Positions 31,199 to 39,218 of a stretch of 64,000 nucleotides of DNA are shown in pieces. The stretch comes from a bacterium (GTDB taxonomy: Bacteria > Auribacterota > UBA6266): positions 1,217,549 to 1,281,548 of the forward strand of contig JALOBK010000001.1 of NCBI GenBank assembly GCA_023228325.1. Reading direction: 5' to 3'. The notes below the pieces were generated by a model. That model was not told the DNA's origin, searched no databases, and saw nothing but the letters and a program-made list of their open reading frames with translations. Position 1 is the stretch's first letter; the number at the start of each line of letters is the position of its first letter. The translations under genes were made by a program, and so were the position numbers.

Positions 31199-32800
31199 AT
31201 GAAGCCCATCGACTATTTTTTCCTGGCGGCGTATTTTTTTATCGTGTTTTTCATAGGCTATATTTCCAGCAGAAAAAGCCGGACCGATTCAAAAAACTAT
31301 TTTCTTGCGGGTTCATCCATAGGATGGATGGCCATCGGGGCAAGCCTGTTTGCCAGTAATATTTCCGCCGAACATTTTATAGGGCTTGCGGGTTCGGGCG
31401 CTCAGGGCGGACTGGCGGTTGGACAGTTCGAGTGGCTCGCATGTTTCATTCTCCTGCTGTTGGGTTGGGTATTTGTTCCCCTTTATATCAAGACCGGTGT
31501 TTTTACGATGCCTGAATTCCTTGAGAGAAGGTACAACAGGCAATGCAGGACTTATCTTTCATCCATTTCACTCATCGCTTATATTTTTACCAAAATAAGT
31601 GTTGCGATTTATGCGGGGGCTATCGTTTTAAAAACAATACTGGGATGGAACATCTGGTTTGGAGCCGTGATACTGATAGTCGCGACGGGAATTTATACCA
31701 TTTTCGGAGGACTGAAGGCTGTCATATATACGGATTTTTTCCAGGCGGGGGTTTTAATATTGGGAGGGTTGCTGCTTACTGCGCTTGCCCTTTCCAAAGC
31801 CGGCGGGTTTTCCTCTTTGATGAGCAGTGTAAACCCGGAGTTTTTCAATTTGTGGAAGCCCCTGAGCGACGCTGACTTTCCCTGGACAGGCATACTTTTT
31901 GGAGCGCCCATACTTGGCGTCTGGTATTGGTGTACCGATCAGATGATAGTCCAGAGGACGCTTGCGACAAAAGATATTGAGAATGCGAGAAGAGCGACGA
32001 TATTTGCGGGTTTCCTGAAAATATCCCCCGTATTCATATTGGTTTTGCCCGGGGTGATAGGGAGCGTGATTTATAAGGATGTTCAGCCGAATGAGATGTA
32101 TGCCACTATGGTAAACGACCTTTTGCCCGCGGGAATGAAAGGTTTTGTTATAGCCGCATTGCTTGCCGCTTTGATGAGTTCCCTTTCAAGCGTTTTTAAC
32201 AGCAGTTCCACTCTTGTGGTTATGGATTTTTACAAAAACTGGAGGCCCGATGCGACAGAAAGAGAACTTGTCACAGCCGGCCAGATATTTACTGTCCTGC
32301 TTGTGGGCATAGGCCTGCTGTGGCTTCCTTTCATAGGCATAATGAGCAGTCAGCTGTACATATATCTTCAGTCGGTTCAGGCTTACATATCCCCTCCGAT
32401 AGCGGCGGTTTTTCTTCTGGGTATATTTTTTAAGAGGATCAACGGAAGAGGGGCCTTTGTTACATTAATTACCGGGTTCGTGCTTGGCGCCGTGAGGTTT
32501 GTTGCCGAAATAGGCACAAAATCCGGCTGGATCCGATGGAAACCTCTTGTGCATTATTCTTCGATGAATTTTTTGCATTTTGCCGTGTTTCTTTTCGCTG
32601 TGTCGGTCATTATATTGGTAGGCGTCAGCCTGTTAACCGGATTTCCTTCTCCGGAAAAACTTGAAATTTTCAGGTTGAAAGAGGCGGATACGGCTGTCAG
32701 TTCATCCAGAAAATCGCACATTCTGAATATTGTATTAAGTTTAACACTTTCCGCGATAATATTAAGTTTATGGTTTTATTTCAGCCCCTTATTTTTTTAA
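31199..32800 (+). CDS. Sodium:solute symporter (SSS/SGLT family)
   Basis: The 533-residue integral membrane protein has about 14 hydrophobic helices. Recognisable SSS segments are D-S-K-N-Y-F-L-A-G near residue 30, A-S-L-F-A-S-N-I-S-A-E-H-F-I-G-L-A-G-S-G in helix 2, W-Y-W-C-T-D-Q-M-I-V-Q-R-T-L, and A-A-L-M-S-S-L-S-S-V-F-N-S-S-S-T. The W-Y-W-C-T-D-Q-x-I-V-Q-R block is characteristic of the sugar-transporting (SGLT) branch. It would import a monosaccharide or short sugar with Na+. A glycosidase gene follows 10 bases later. Confidence 0.92.
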   Translation: MKPIDYFFLAAYFFIVFFIGYISSRKSRTDSKNYFLAGSSIGWMAIGASLFASNISAEHFIGLAGSGAQGGLAVGQFEWLACFILLLLGWVFVPLYIKTGVFTMPEFLERRYNRQCRTYLSSISLIAYIFTKISVAIYAGAIVLKTILGWNIWFGAVILIVATGIYTIFGGLKAVIYTDFFQAGVLILGGLLLTALALSKAGGFSSLMSSVNPEFFNLWKPLSDADFPWTGILFGAPILGVWYWCTDQMIVQRTLATKDIENARRATIFAGFLKISPVFILVLPGVIGSVIYKDVQPNEMYATMVNDLLPAGMKGFVIAALLAALMSSLSSVFNSSSTLVVMDFYKNWRPDATERELVTAGQIFTVLLVGIGLLWLPFIGIMSSQLYIYLQSVQAYISPPIAAVFLLGIFFKRINGRGAFVTLITGFVLGAVRFVAEIGTKSGWIRWKPLVHYSSMNFLHFAVFLFAVSVIILVGVSLLTGFPSPEKLEIFRLKEADTAVSSSRKSHILNIVLSLTLSAIILSLWFYFSPLFF

Positions 32801-32810
32801 ATAGGAGATA

Positions 32811-33881
32811 ATGATGCAGAAGAACGACAGCGACAGAAAAAATCTGAAAATCAGAGGAGTGAATCTCGGAGGATGGTTTGTTCTTGAAAGATGGATGACT
32901 CCTTCCCTTTTTGAAGGCCTCAAAGCTCCCGATGAAACAAGGTTTTGTGAAGAACTCGGCGTGAAAGCCGAGAAAAAACTGAAAAAGCATTGGGAAACAT
33001 TCATTACCGAAAAAGATATTAAATGGATTGCCGAAAGGGGAATAAATACGGTCAGAATTCCTGTCGCCCACTGGATTTTCGGGGATGTAAGGCCGTACTA
33101 CGGGAGCATTGAATATCTGGATAATATAATTAAGGTTTTGAAAGACCGTAAAATAAATGTGCTTTTGGACCTTCATGCCGCTCCCGGCAGCCAGAACGGA
33201 CTCGACAACGGCGGCATAGAAGGTGTTTGCGAGTGGCATAAAAAAAAGGAAAACATCGGGAAAACGGTCGATTTTATAGAAAGGATTGCCCAGAGATATA
33301 AGGATTGTGAAAATATATGGGGCATCCAGCTCTTGAACGAACCCAGATGGGATATCCCGATGGACATACTTCATGATTTTTACACAAAAGCATATTTCAG
33401 TGTCAGGAAACATATGTCCGGCGATAATGTAGCCGTGATTATTCATGATAGTTTCAGGCCTTTAAGCTGGGGGGATTTTATGAAAGAGCCTGAATATTCC
33501 AATATCGTCCTTGACACACATCTTTACCAGTGTTTTCTCGACGAAGACAAAAAACTTGATGTATACGGGCATATCGGCCGCGCGGCGGTACAGAGAAAAA
33601 AAGATGTGGATAAAATAAGGCACCAGCATGAAACCATTGTCGGCGAGTGGTCTTTGGGGCTTCCTCATCAGTCTTTTGAAGGAATGAATGATTTTTCGGT
33701 TTATTCTTCTCACCGCGCCTATGCCGCGGCGCAATTGATATCCTATGAAAGGTGCAAAGGATGGTTTTTCTGGAGTTATAAGATTGAGAAAGGTTTATAC
33801 GGCTGGAGTTTTGTTGAATCTGTGAACAAAGGCTGGCTGCCATCTGATTTCCGCGATGGAAGTTACCCCGATAATTTATAA
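32811..33881 (+). CDS. Cytoplasmic glycoside hydrolase family 5-like enzyme
   Basis: The 356-residue protein has the GH5 exo-beta-glucanase pattern: R-G-V-N-L-G-G-W-F at the N-terminus, V-R-I-P-V-A-H-W, L-L-D-L-H-A-A-P-G-S-Q-N-G, and L-L-N-E-P-R-W with acid/base E177. D-T-H-L-Y-Q follows, then V-G-E-W-S-L-G with nucleophile E279. It has no signal peptide, so it acts on imported material. Together with the SSS symporter just upstream this suggests uptake and hydrolysis of short beta-glucosides. AGGAG lies three bases from the first ATG and six from the next one (32814), which may be the real start. Confidence 0.88.
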   Translation: MMQKNDSDRKNLKIRGVNLGGWFVLERWMTPSLFEGLKAPDETRFCEELGVKAEKKLKKHWETFITEKDIKWIAERGINTVRIPVAHWIFGDVRPYYGSIEYLDNIIKVLKDRKINVLLDLHAAPGSQNGLDNGGIEGVCEWHKKKENIGKTVDFIERIAQRYKDCENIWGIQLLNEPRWDIPMDILHDFYTKAYFSVRKHMSGDNVAVIIHDSFRPLSWGDFMKEPEYSNIVLDTHLYQCFLDEDKKLDVYGHIGRAAVQRKKDVDKIRHQHETIVGEWSLGLPHQSFEGMNDFSVYSSHRAYAAAQLISYERCKGWFFWSYKIEKGLYGWSFVESVNKGWLPSDFRDGSYPDNL

Positions 33882-33885
33882 CACA

Positions 33886-35520
33886 TCAGTTTTGTGATGC
33901 CAATTCTTTCAGGTTAGCTTTCTTGAAAAGGTTCCTGTACCATTCCGACAAAACTATATTTTGTTTTATGGCCAGAGCCTTTTCCGTATAAGTTTCCTTT
34001 ATCTCATCAAATTTAGACATGTCGGGCATATCGATTTTAGTTATCCAGAGCAGGGAAACTCCCGAAGAAGTTTCCACGGGTTCGCTCAGAAGGTTCTCTT
34101 TAAGCGAAAAAGCTATTGATGTGAACATATAAGAATTGCCTATACCGCTGAACTGTGATTCCAGGGTTGCAGACTTTTCGGATTCGGTTTTGAATCCGAG
34201 TTTCGATGAAGCTTCTTCAATGCTCATCGAAGGGTCTTTTTTAGTGAGGGCCAGGATTTGTTCCCTTGCCGATCGAGCCGCAGCGGCTGAAGCTTCGGAG
34301 GCTTTTTTTATTTTGAGAATCTCCCCGATTTTATCTTTGCAGTCTTCAAAGGCCGGGATTACGGCGGGAGTTTTGGCCTTAGGGATTACAATTATGAATT
34401 CAGTGCCCGTAAAAACAGGTTCGGAAACTTTATTTAAAGGTGTTTCAAAGGAAATTTTTGCGAATAAATCGGAATTGGCTATACCTTCTACAGGATCGAA
34501 GCGCGAAAAGTACTCCGTTGTTTTTAAGCTGAGGCCTGATTTATCCGCCGCTTTCGCGGGGGATAATTCGCCGCTGTCTATGTCAAAGAACAGTTCTGTA
34601 ATTTTTGCCGACGCGTTTTCATAGGCCTTTTTTGCGGATAGATCTTTTTTGACATCAGATTTTGCTTCGGAATATGTTTTTTCCGAACCGTCTTCGTTTT
34701 TGTAGTTTTGCCTGTTTCTTTTATAGAAAGCTTCCGCTTCGGGTTCCGTAAGCCGGATCGAAGGGTCGTTGCTGTCCGCTGTTACGCTGATATAATCAAT
34801 TTTGACTTTTTCCGGTATTTTAAGCAGGTTTTTGTTTGCGTTGTAAAAATCCTCCATTTCCTTGACGGAATACGATACCTCGTTCACAAAATCTTTATAA
34901 TCGAAGGCTATGAAGCTCACATCTCTTTTTTCATTTTCACGCAGGAAGTAATCTTTTACTTCGTTTTCGGTTACTACAGCGGTTGAGCGTATCAGGCGGA
35001 TAATCTTTATCGAAAGCAGGCTTTTTTTAAGTTCTTCAAGGAAATCGCCCGGCAGAATACCGAAGAAAATAGTTGAAAGGACTGTATCGAATTTTGATTC
35101 TTCGAACTTGCCGTTAGACTGAAAAAGAGGGAAAGAGGATATCCATGCCTCTATTTCCCGGTCTGAAACGGACAATCCGATGTTTGAAGCTTCTTTTTCA
35201 AGGATGAGCCTGTCCCATGCCGCCTGACGAAGGGCGTTTTCCTGGGATAAGATATTATCTATAATCCATTTATTGGCGAGAATGGCTTCAGGGTTGCGGA
35301 CATTGTAATATTCGCAGAGTTCGATTATTTTCCAGACGCCTGCTCCCCTGAGGCTTGAAGAAAAGACAGCGCTGCTTACCGGTTTTTCAAAAATATATCC
35401 TGCGACCGGGCCTTTCGCGCGTTCCGCGCCTCCTGAACCCCAGAAAATGAACGCCGGAATGATTAATATGAGAATAGCTATAAAAATGGCTTTTGAATAT
35501 TTATGAATTTTAATAAGCAT
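33886..35520 (-). CDS. PpiD/SurA-like membrane-anchored periplasmic chaperone
   Basis: One N-terminal transmembrane helix (about residues 9-29) anchors a large periplasmic region. Residues about 70-190 match the SurA N-terminal helical chaperone domain. The middle and C-terminal parts hold parvulin-like strands (V-S-E-P-V-F-T-G-T-E-F-I-I-V and S-E-P-V-E-T-S-S-G-V-S-L-L). The parvulin active-site pattern is degenerate, so isomerase activity is doubtful, as in PpiD. At 544 residues it would assist outer-membrane or secreted protein folding. AAAGGAG precedes the start. It converges on the GH5 gene with four bases between them. Confidence 0.82.
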   Translation of the reverse strand: MLIKIHKYSKAIFIAILILIIPAFIFWGSGGAERAKGPVAGYIFEKPVSSAVFSSSLRGAGVWKIIELCEYYNVRNPEAILANKWIIDNILSQENALRQAAWDRLILEKEASNIGLSVSDREIEAWISSFPLFQSNGKFEESKFDTVLSTIFFGILPGDFLEELKKSLLSIKIIRLIRSTAVVTENEVKDYFLRENEKRDVSFIAFDYKDFVNEVSYSVKEMEDFYNANKNLLKIPEKVKIDYISVTADSNDPSIRLTEPEAEAFYKRNRQNYKNEDGSEKTYSEAKSDVKKDLSAKKAYENASAKITELFFDIDSGELSPAKAADKSGLSLKTTEYFSRFDPVEGIANSDLFAKISFETPLNKVSEPVFTGTEFIIVIPKAKTPAVIPAFEDCKDKIGEILKIKKASEASAAAARSAREQILALTKKDPSMSIEEASSKLGFKTESEKSATLESQFSGIGNSYMFTSIAFSLKENLLSEPVETSSGVSLLWITKIDMPDMSKFDEIKETYTEKALAIKQNIVLSEWYRNLFKKANLKELASQN

Positions 35521-35555
35521 TTTGTATCTCCTTTGACATTATGCTGAAGTGAAAA

Positions 35556-35584
35556 ATTATAGTAAAAGGTGTTTGAACCGTAAA
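35556..35584 (-). promoter_or_regulatory. Promoter of the PpiD-like gene
   Basis: On the minus strand TTTACG (complement at 35579-35584) and TATAAT (complement at 35556-35561) are 17 bp apart, about 35 bp before the start codon. Confidence 0.5.
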
Positions 35585-35721
35585 GAAAAATCGTAATAAA
35601 TGTTCGGTAATGATATGCCGTAAATTTGTGGCCGGGCCCGCCATATCTATGGCCGGCAAAGGTTTTTTATACTGCAAATTCAGGAATTAATGCTGTATAA
35701 TTAACTCAAGCTGAGGTTGTT

Positions 35722-36153
35722 ATGAAAAAATACCTGATAGATGGTTATAATCTGTTGTATTCATGGAGGGAGCGGGCGGTTTTCCTTTCTTCGGGGTTTG
35801 AGGCAATGAAGGAGGAGATGCTGATTATGCTTCAGAAACTGGCTGATTTTGAAGAGAATGAGATTGAGGTCTATTTTGATGCGTTTAAAGGTCCGGCCAG
35901 GCAGGCGGAAAAATCAGGAAGGCTGAAAACAATTTATGCTTCAGGAGAAACGACGGCGGATATGATAATTGAAAGGGAAGTTTATAATACCGGGAAAAAA
36001 GATGATATCAGGGTTGTCACTTCCGATATGGGCATAAAAAATATGGTGATGGCCATGGGTGTTTTAGTTGTCGGCCCCGATCAATTTTTAGCTGAGGTCT
36101 CGGATTGCATAAAGGAGATAAATGAAATAATAAAAAAGCAAAACCGCCGGTAA
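35722..36153 (+). CDS. NYN-domain (YacP/Rae1-like) nuclease
   Basis: The 143-residue protein begins Y-L-I-D-G-Y-N-L-L-Y, the first acidic strand of NYN/PIN-like nucleases. It continues with V-Y-F-D-A-F, T-T-A-D-M-I-I-E-R and V-V-T-S-D-M-G-I-K, supplying the remaining acidic residues. This matches the YacP family, whose Bacillus member Rae1 cuts mRNA on the ribosome. A role in RNA turnover is inferred. It has no operon partner on either side. Confidence 0.85.
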   Translation: MKKYLIDGYNLLYSWRERAVFLSSGFEAMKEEMLIMLQKLADFEENEIEVYFDAFKGPARQAEKSGRLKTIYASGETTADMIIEREVYNTGKKDDIRVVTSDMGIKNMVMAMGVLVVGPDQFLAEVSDCIKEINEIIKKQNRR

Positions 36154-36180
36154 TCCGACGGATGCTCCCTCAAAAAACAT

Positions 36181-36209
36181 TTGACTTTTGCGTTGCCAGA
36201 TATTAGAAT
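36181..36209 (+). promoter_or_regulatory. Promoter of the coiled-coil/lipoprotein/GHL10 operon
   Basis: TTGACT (36181-36186) and TAGAAT (36204-36209) are 17 bp apart, followed by an A/T-rich leader of about 70 bp before the ATG at 36285. Confidence 0.65.
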
Positions 36210-36284
36210 TTTTTCTTAAGTATATTAATAATATTAAGTTATATAATCTGACGATTATTGGATAACCGGACGGAGGTTATTTTA

Positions 36285-37160
36285 ATGGGAAAACTTGTAA
36301 AAGGCGGAGTCGCAGTTATTTTTGTATTAAGCATCGTGTGCCTCGGTGTTACAATAATGCTTTTTGCGCACAAAATTAACGAAAGAGAAAGAGCCGATGC
36401 TATGGCTGATTACATCTCAAAATCTTCCGTAGCTTTGGGCATCGCAAACTCGGAGCAGGAAGTGCTGCTGAAGCTGAAAGACCCCGCGCAGAGAAAATCC
36501 ATGCTGGACCAGTTTAAGAAAGGCCTGGACAATACCTTGACTGAACTTGGCGAAACAAAGAACAGCCTTGCCAAAGTTAAGGAAGACCTGACGAATAAAA
36601 TAGAGGAGGCCAAGAAGCTTGCAACCGATCTTCAGGTTGAAAAGAAGGAAAAGGACCGCCTGCAGGTGGAGCTTGATAAACAGATAGAAAAGGCCCAGAA
36701 ACTGGTTGAGGAACTTGAAAAAGAAAGAGAAAAGACTAAACAGATAGAGCAGAAGCTTGCAAACATATCCGGGGAACTTGAAACGCTTACGGCAGGCAAA
36801 GATGAAATGGTAGAAAAAGTAAGAAAGCTTGAAGAAGAGAAGATGGCTTTGAAAAAACGTCTCCAGGAAATTTCGGCAACCGCGGAAGGCTCAGTTCCTC
36901 TTGAACCTATTTATGTCCGGGCCGAAAAGAAAGTATCGGGGGAAGTGATCGCAGTTAACGATACTTATAATTTTGTCATAGTTAATGTCGGCTCTGCCGA
37001 GGGGCTGAATAAAGGCGATGAACTGATAATAAGCAGGGATAAAGCCCTGGTCGGAAAAGTAAGAGTGGAGAAGCTTAAGGATGATATGGCCGTTGCCAAT
37101 ATTATGCCTGAGTGGCTGCAAAAACCCATAAAAGAGGGCGATGATGTCAACAAGTTCTAA
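36285..37160 (+). CDS. Membrane-anchored coiled-coil protein with C-terminal beta domain
   Basis: The 291-residue product has one N-terminal transmembrane helix (about residues 7-28). A long charged coiled coil follows at about residues 70-205, rich in K, E, L and Q. The C-terminal domain (about 220-291) reads V-S-G-E-V-I-A-V-N, F-V-I-V-N-V-G-S-A-E-G-L-N-K-G-D-E-L and V-G-K-V-R-V. That domain resembles the small beta barrels of MreC or FlgT-C type. It is probably a periplasmic scaffold. GGAGG lies eight bases before the ATG; the frame is open 27 bases further upstream from a TTG, which is less likely. The next micro-gene overlaps its end. Confidence 0.75.
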   Translation: MGKLVKGGVAVIFVLSIVCLGVTIMLFAHKINERERADAMADYISKSSVALGIANSEQEVLLKLKDPAQRKSMLDQFKKGLDNTLTELGETKNSLAKVKEDLTNKIEEAKKLATDLQVEKKEKDRLQVELDKQIEKAQKLVEELEKEREKTKQIEQKLANISGELETLTAGKDEMVEKVRKLEEEKMALKKRLQEISATAEGSVPLEPIYVRAEKKVSGEVIAVNDTYNFVIVNVGSAEGLNKGDELIISRDKALVGKVRVEKLKDDMAVANIMPEWLQKPIKEGDDVNKF

Positions 37161-37260
37161 ATCCGGTTTAGCGGCGCTGGACATTCTGGTAATATTGACT
37201 ATAGTCCTCCTTGCGGGCACATTCCTTCTGCAGGTCGCTGAATTGGCGGGTTATTTTTAG
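37141..37260 (+). CDS. 39-residue single-span membrane micropeptide
   Basis: A short frame starting ATG-ATG overlaps the last 20 bases of the coiled-coil gene in another phase. It encodes a peptide with a polar N-terminus (M-M-S-T-S-S-K-S-G) and one 20-residue hydrophobic helix, ending A-G-Y-F. GAGGG lies six bases before the second ATG. The lipoprotein gene begins four bases after its stop, so it fills the gap between two genes exactly. This supports a real gene despite its size. Function unknown. Confidence 0.6.
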   Translation: MMSTSSKSGLAALDILVILTIVLLAGTFLLQVAELAGYF

Positions 37261-37264
37261 GGTT

Positions 37265-37414
37265 ATGAAACGTCTTTCTCTGATACTTATATTATTGGCT
37301 GTTGTTTTGTGCTTTTTTTCCGGTTGCGCGACTCCGAAAGGCGGAACTTCGATGCCCTGGTCGACACCGGCTTCATGGGAAAGCAATACGGCTATTCAGG
37401 GTGGTTCATTCTAA
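37265..37414 (+). CDS. Small lipoprotein
   Basis: The 49-residue precursor has a basic start (M-K-R), a hydrophobic stretch, and a lipobox F-F-S-G-C with C21 as the lipidated residue. The mature peptide is only about 29 residues and contains T-S-M-P-W-S-T-P-A-S-W-E. It is a separate translation unit whose stop codon overlaps the start of the glycosidase gene by one base (TAATG). Function unknown; it probably works with the coiled-coil protein and the micropeptide. Confidence 0.7.
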   Translation: MKRLSLILILLAVVLCFFSGCATPKGGTSMPWSTPASWESNTAIQGGSF

Positions 37415-38673
37415 TGCCCTTGTTTTTTTTGAAGAGTAAACCTTCTTTTTCTTCCCATGCCGCTTTTTCTTTAAAAACGGGAAGATATATTAAAATAATT
37501 CTGTTTTTTCTTTCTTTCAGCGTATGTTTTTCATCTGTAACGGCATCCGGTGTTCCTCTTTCCATCTGGGTTGAATGTGAAGGATCAAACAAGACCCTGT
37601 CCTCGGAGCAGAAAATCACTGAAATGATAGATTTTTGTTCAAATACCGGAATCAGGGAAATTTTTGTCCAGATTTACAGGGGCAACAGGACATGGTTTAA
37701 AACCGCTCTTGCCGGGGAGGGATTGGTTGATGACACTCCTTACAGGGATTTTCTTGAAAAAGAGAAAGGGTTGGATTTGCTGAATACGGTAATTAAAAAA
37801 GCTCATGCAAGAAAGATAAAAGTGCACGGCTGGATAAACGCGTTCAGGATTGCGAAAAACCTCAATGCGCCTGTTCTGCTTAAATACGGAAGGGATATAA
37901 TAATCGTGGACAGCAAAAACAGGTCAATGCTTGATTATCCTGATTTAAATCTTCCCGGGGCCGAAGGAGAATTTTTTTCTACAGGCAGAGATGGTTACTG
38001 GCTTAATCCGGGGGATGACAGGGTGACATCCCTGATTTCTAGGCTTATTCAGGGCGTAATGGAAGAATATCCGGATATCGACGGTATACACCTTGATTTT
38101 ATCAGGTATCCTTATTGTGTCCCTTACTCGCCTGGATCCTTGTGGATGAAGGGTGTTGATTTCGGATATAACAGGGTAAACAGGCAAAAATTTTCAGATG
38201 CTTACGGGCTGGACCCGTTATATATGGATAAAAACAGTGTAAACTGCCGGTTATGGGATGATTTCAGAAGGGGTTTGATATCCGGCTTCATAAAAGAGCA
38301 GGGGACTATTGTGAGAGAGTCCGGTAAAGAGTTTTCAGTGGCGGCCTTATGCTGGCCCGACAGGGCTTATCTGTCTTCCTTTCAGGACTGGAGGATGTGG
38401 ATGGAGGATAATTACCTGGATTTTATTGTTATTATGAATTACGGGACAGACCGCAAACTGGTGAGATATCTTTCAAAAGAGGCAATGGCGTTCAGGCGCG
38501 ACAGCGGCGTCTATATAGGGCTGGGGGCATATTTGCTGAAAGGAAGCCCGGATGAATTAAAAACGCAGATAAAAGATGCGGAAGAAGTTTTTCCTGACGG
38601 GATTACGTTTTTTTCATATGACTCCGTTAAGGACCAGCCCCGGGTAACCGAGATTATTAGCGGGTTGGATTGA
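37414..38673 (+). CDS. Secreted glycosyl hydrolase-like 10 (GHL10) protein
   Basis: After an N-terminal hydrophobic export segment (about residues 27-47), the protein matches the GHL10/DUF187 family of TIM-barrel glycosidase-like enzymes. It contains I-W-V-E-C-E-G-S-N-K, I-R-E-I-F-V-Q-I-Y-R-G, I-K-V-H-G-W-I-N-A-F-R, and I-D-G-I-H-L-D-F-I-R-Y-P with the conserved acidic pair. V-I-M-N-Y-G follows near residue 345. At 419 residues it is standard size. The frame is open for 35 codons upstream, but the ATG overlapping the lipoprotein stop gives a proper export signal. The substrate is unknown. Confidence 0.82.
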   Translation: MPLFFLKSKPSFSSHAAFSLKTGRYIKIILFFLSFSVCFSSVTASGVPLSIWVECEGSNKTLSSEQKITEMIDFCSNTGIREIFVQIYRGNRTWFKTALAGEGLVDDTPYRDFLEKEKGLDLLNTVIKKAHARKIKVHGWINAFRIAKNLNAPVLLKYGRDIIIVDSKNRSMLDYPDLNLPGAEGEFFSTGRDGYWLNPGDDRVTSLISRLIQGVMEEYPDIDGIHLDFIRYPYCVPYSPGSLWMKGVDFGYNRVNRQKFSDAYGLDPLYMDKNSVNCRLWDDFRRGLISGFIKEQGTIVRESGKEFSVAALCWPDRAYLSSFQDWRMWMEDNYLDFIVIMNYGTDRKLVRYLSKEAMAFRRDSGVYIGLGAYLLKGSPDELKTQIKDAEEVFPDGITFFSYDSVKDQPRVTEIISGLD

Positions 38674-38690
38674 TAAGCCGGATAAATGAT

Positions 38691-39218
38691 ATGGGTAAAA
38701 TTATTAAAGACAGGCCGGTTAAATATACTGCAGGCCTGTTATATAAATCGGGAATTGAAGAAATGCTGGAGTTGTTAGTTCCGGTTCTGGGTGATATCGA
38801 CGGACAAAGCAGGGAAGAGGAATTTTCGTTTACGGATTATTATGAGAGGGAAATGGGAAAAAACCTTAAAAGGATATTTGTAAGTTTTAAGAAGCTGCAG
38901 CCGCCGGAGCTGATTGCTGATATTAAGATAAAAACCAATCAGGTGGAGTCGGAGACATCGAAATCAGGGAAAAGGGTTTTTAATATAGACCCGGGTTATC
39001 TTGACCTTGCCAAGCTTGTCGTAGCTTCAACTAAAGATGCCACATACAGGGTTTATATTAAAAATGGAATTTTTGCGCAGGGAATGTTATATTTTGCGAA
39101 TAATTCTTACAGGCCGTGGGAATGGACATACAGGGATTATAAAGAGGATTTCAGCATAGAGTTTTTTAATAAAACCAGGGAAACTTACAGAAAGCAGATT
39201 GAATTATGGCAACGGTAA
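38691..39218 (+). CDS. DUF4416-family protein
   Basis: The 175-residue soluble protein follows the DUF4416 pattern: M-G-K-I-I-K-D-R-P-V-K-Y-T-A-G-L-L-Y at the start, F-S-F-T-D-Y-Y-E-R-E-M-G, and N-I-D-P-G-Y-L. A closing W-E-W-T-Y-R-D-Y block ends the family pattern. A TTG seven codons earlier is also in frame but the M-G-K start fits the family. The function is unknown. The gene overlaps DUF1015 by 13 bases; the two families are often neighbours. Confidence 0.88.
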   Translation: MGKIIKDRPVKYTAGLLYKSGIEEMLELLVPVLGDIDGQSREEEFSFTDYYEREMGKNLKRIFVSFKKLQPPELIADIKIKTNQVESETSKSGKRVFNIDPGYLDLAKLVVASTKDATYRVYIKNGIFAQGMLYFANNSYRPWEWTYRDYKEDFSIEFFNKTRETYRKQIELWQR

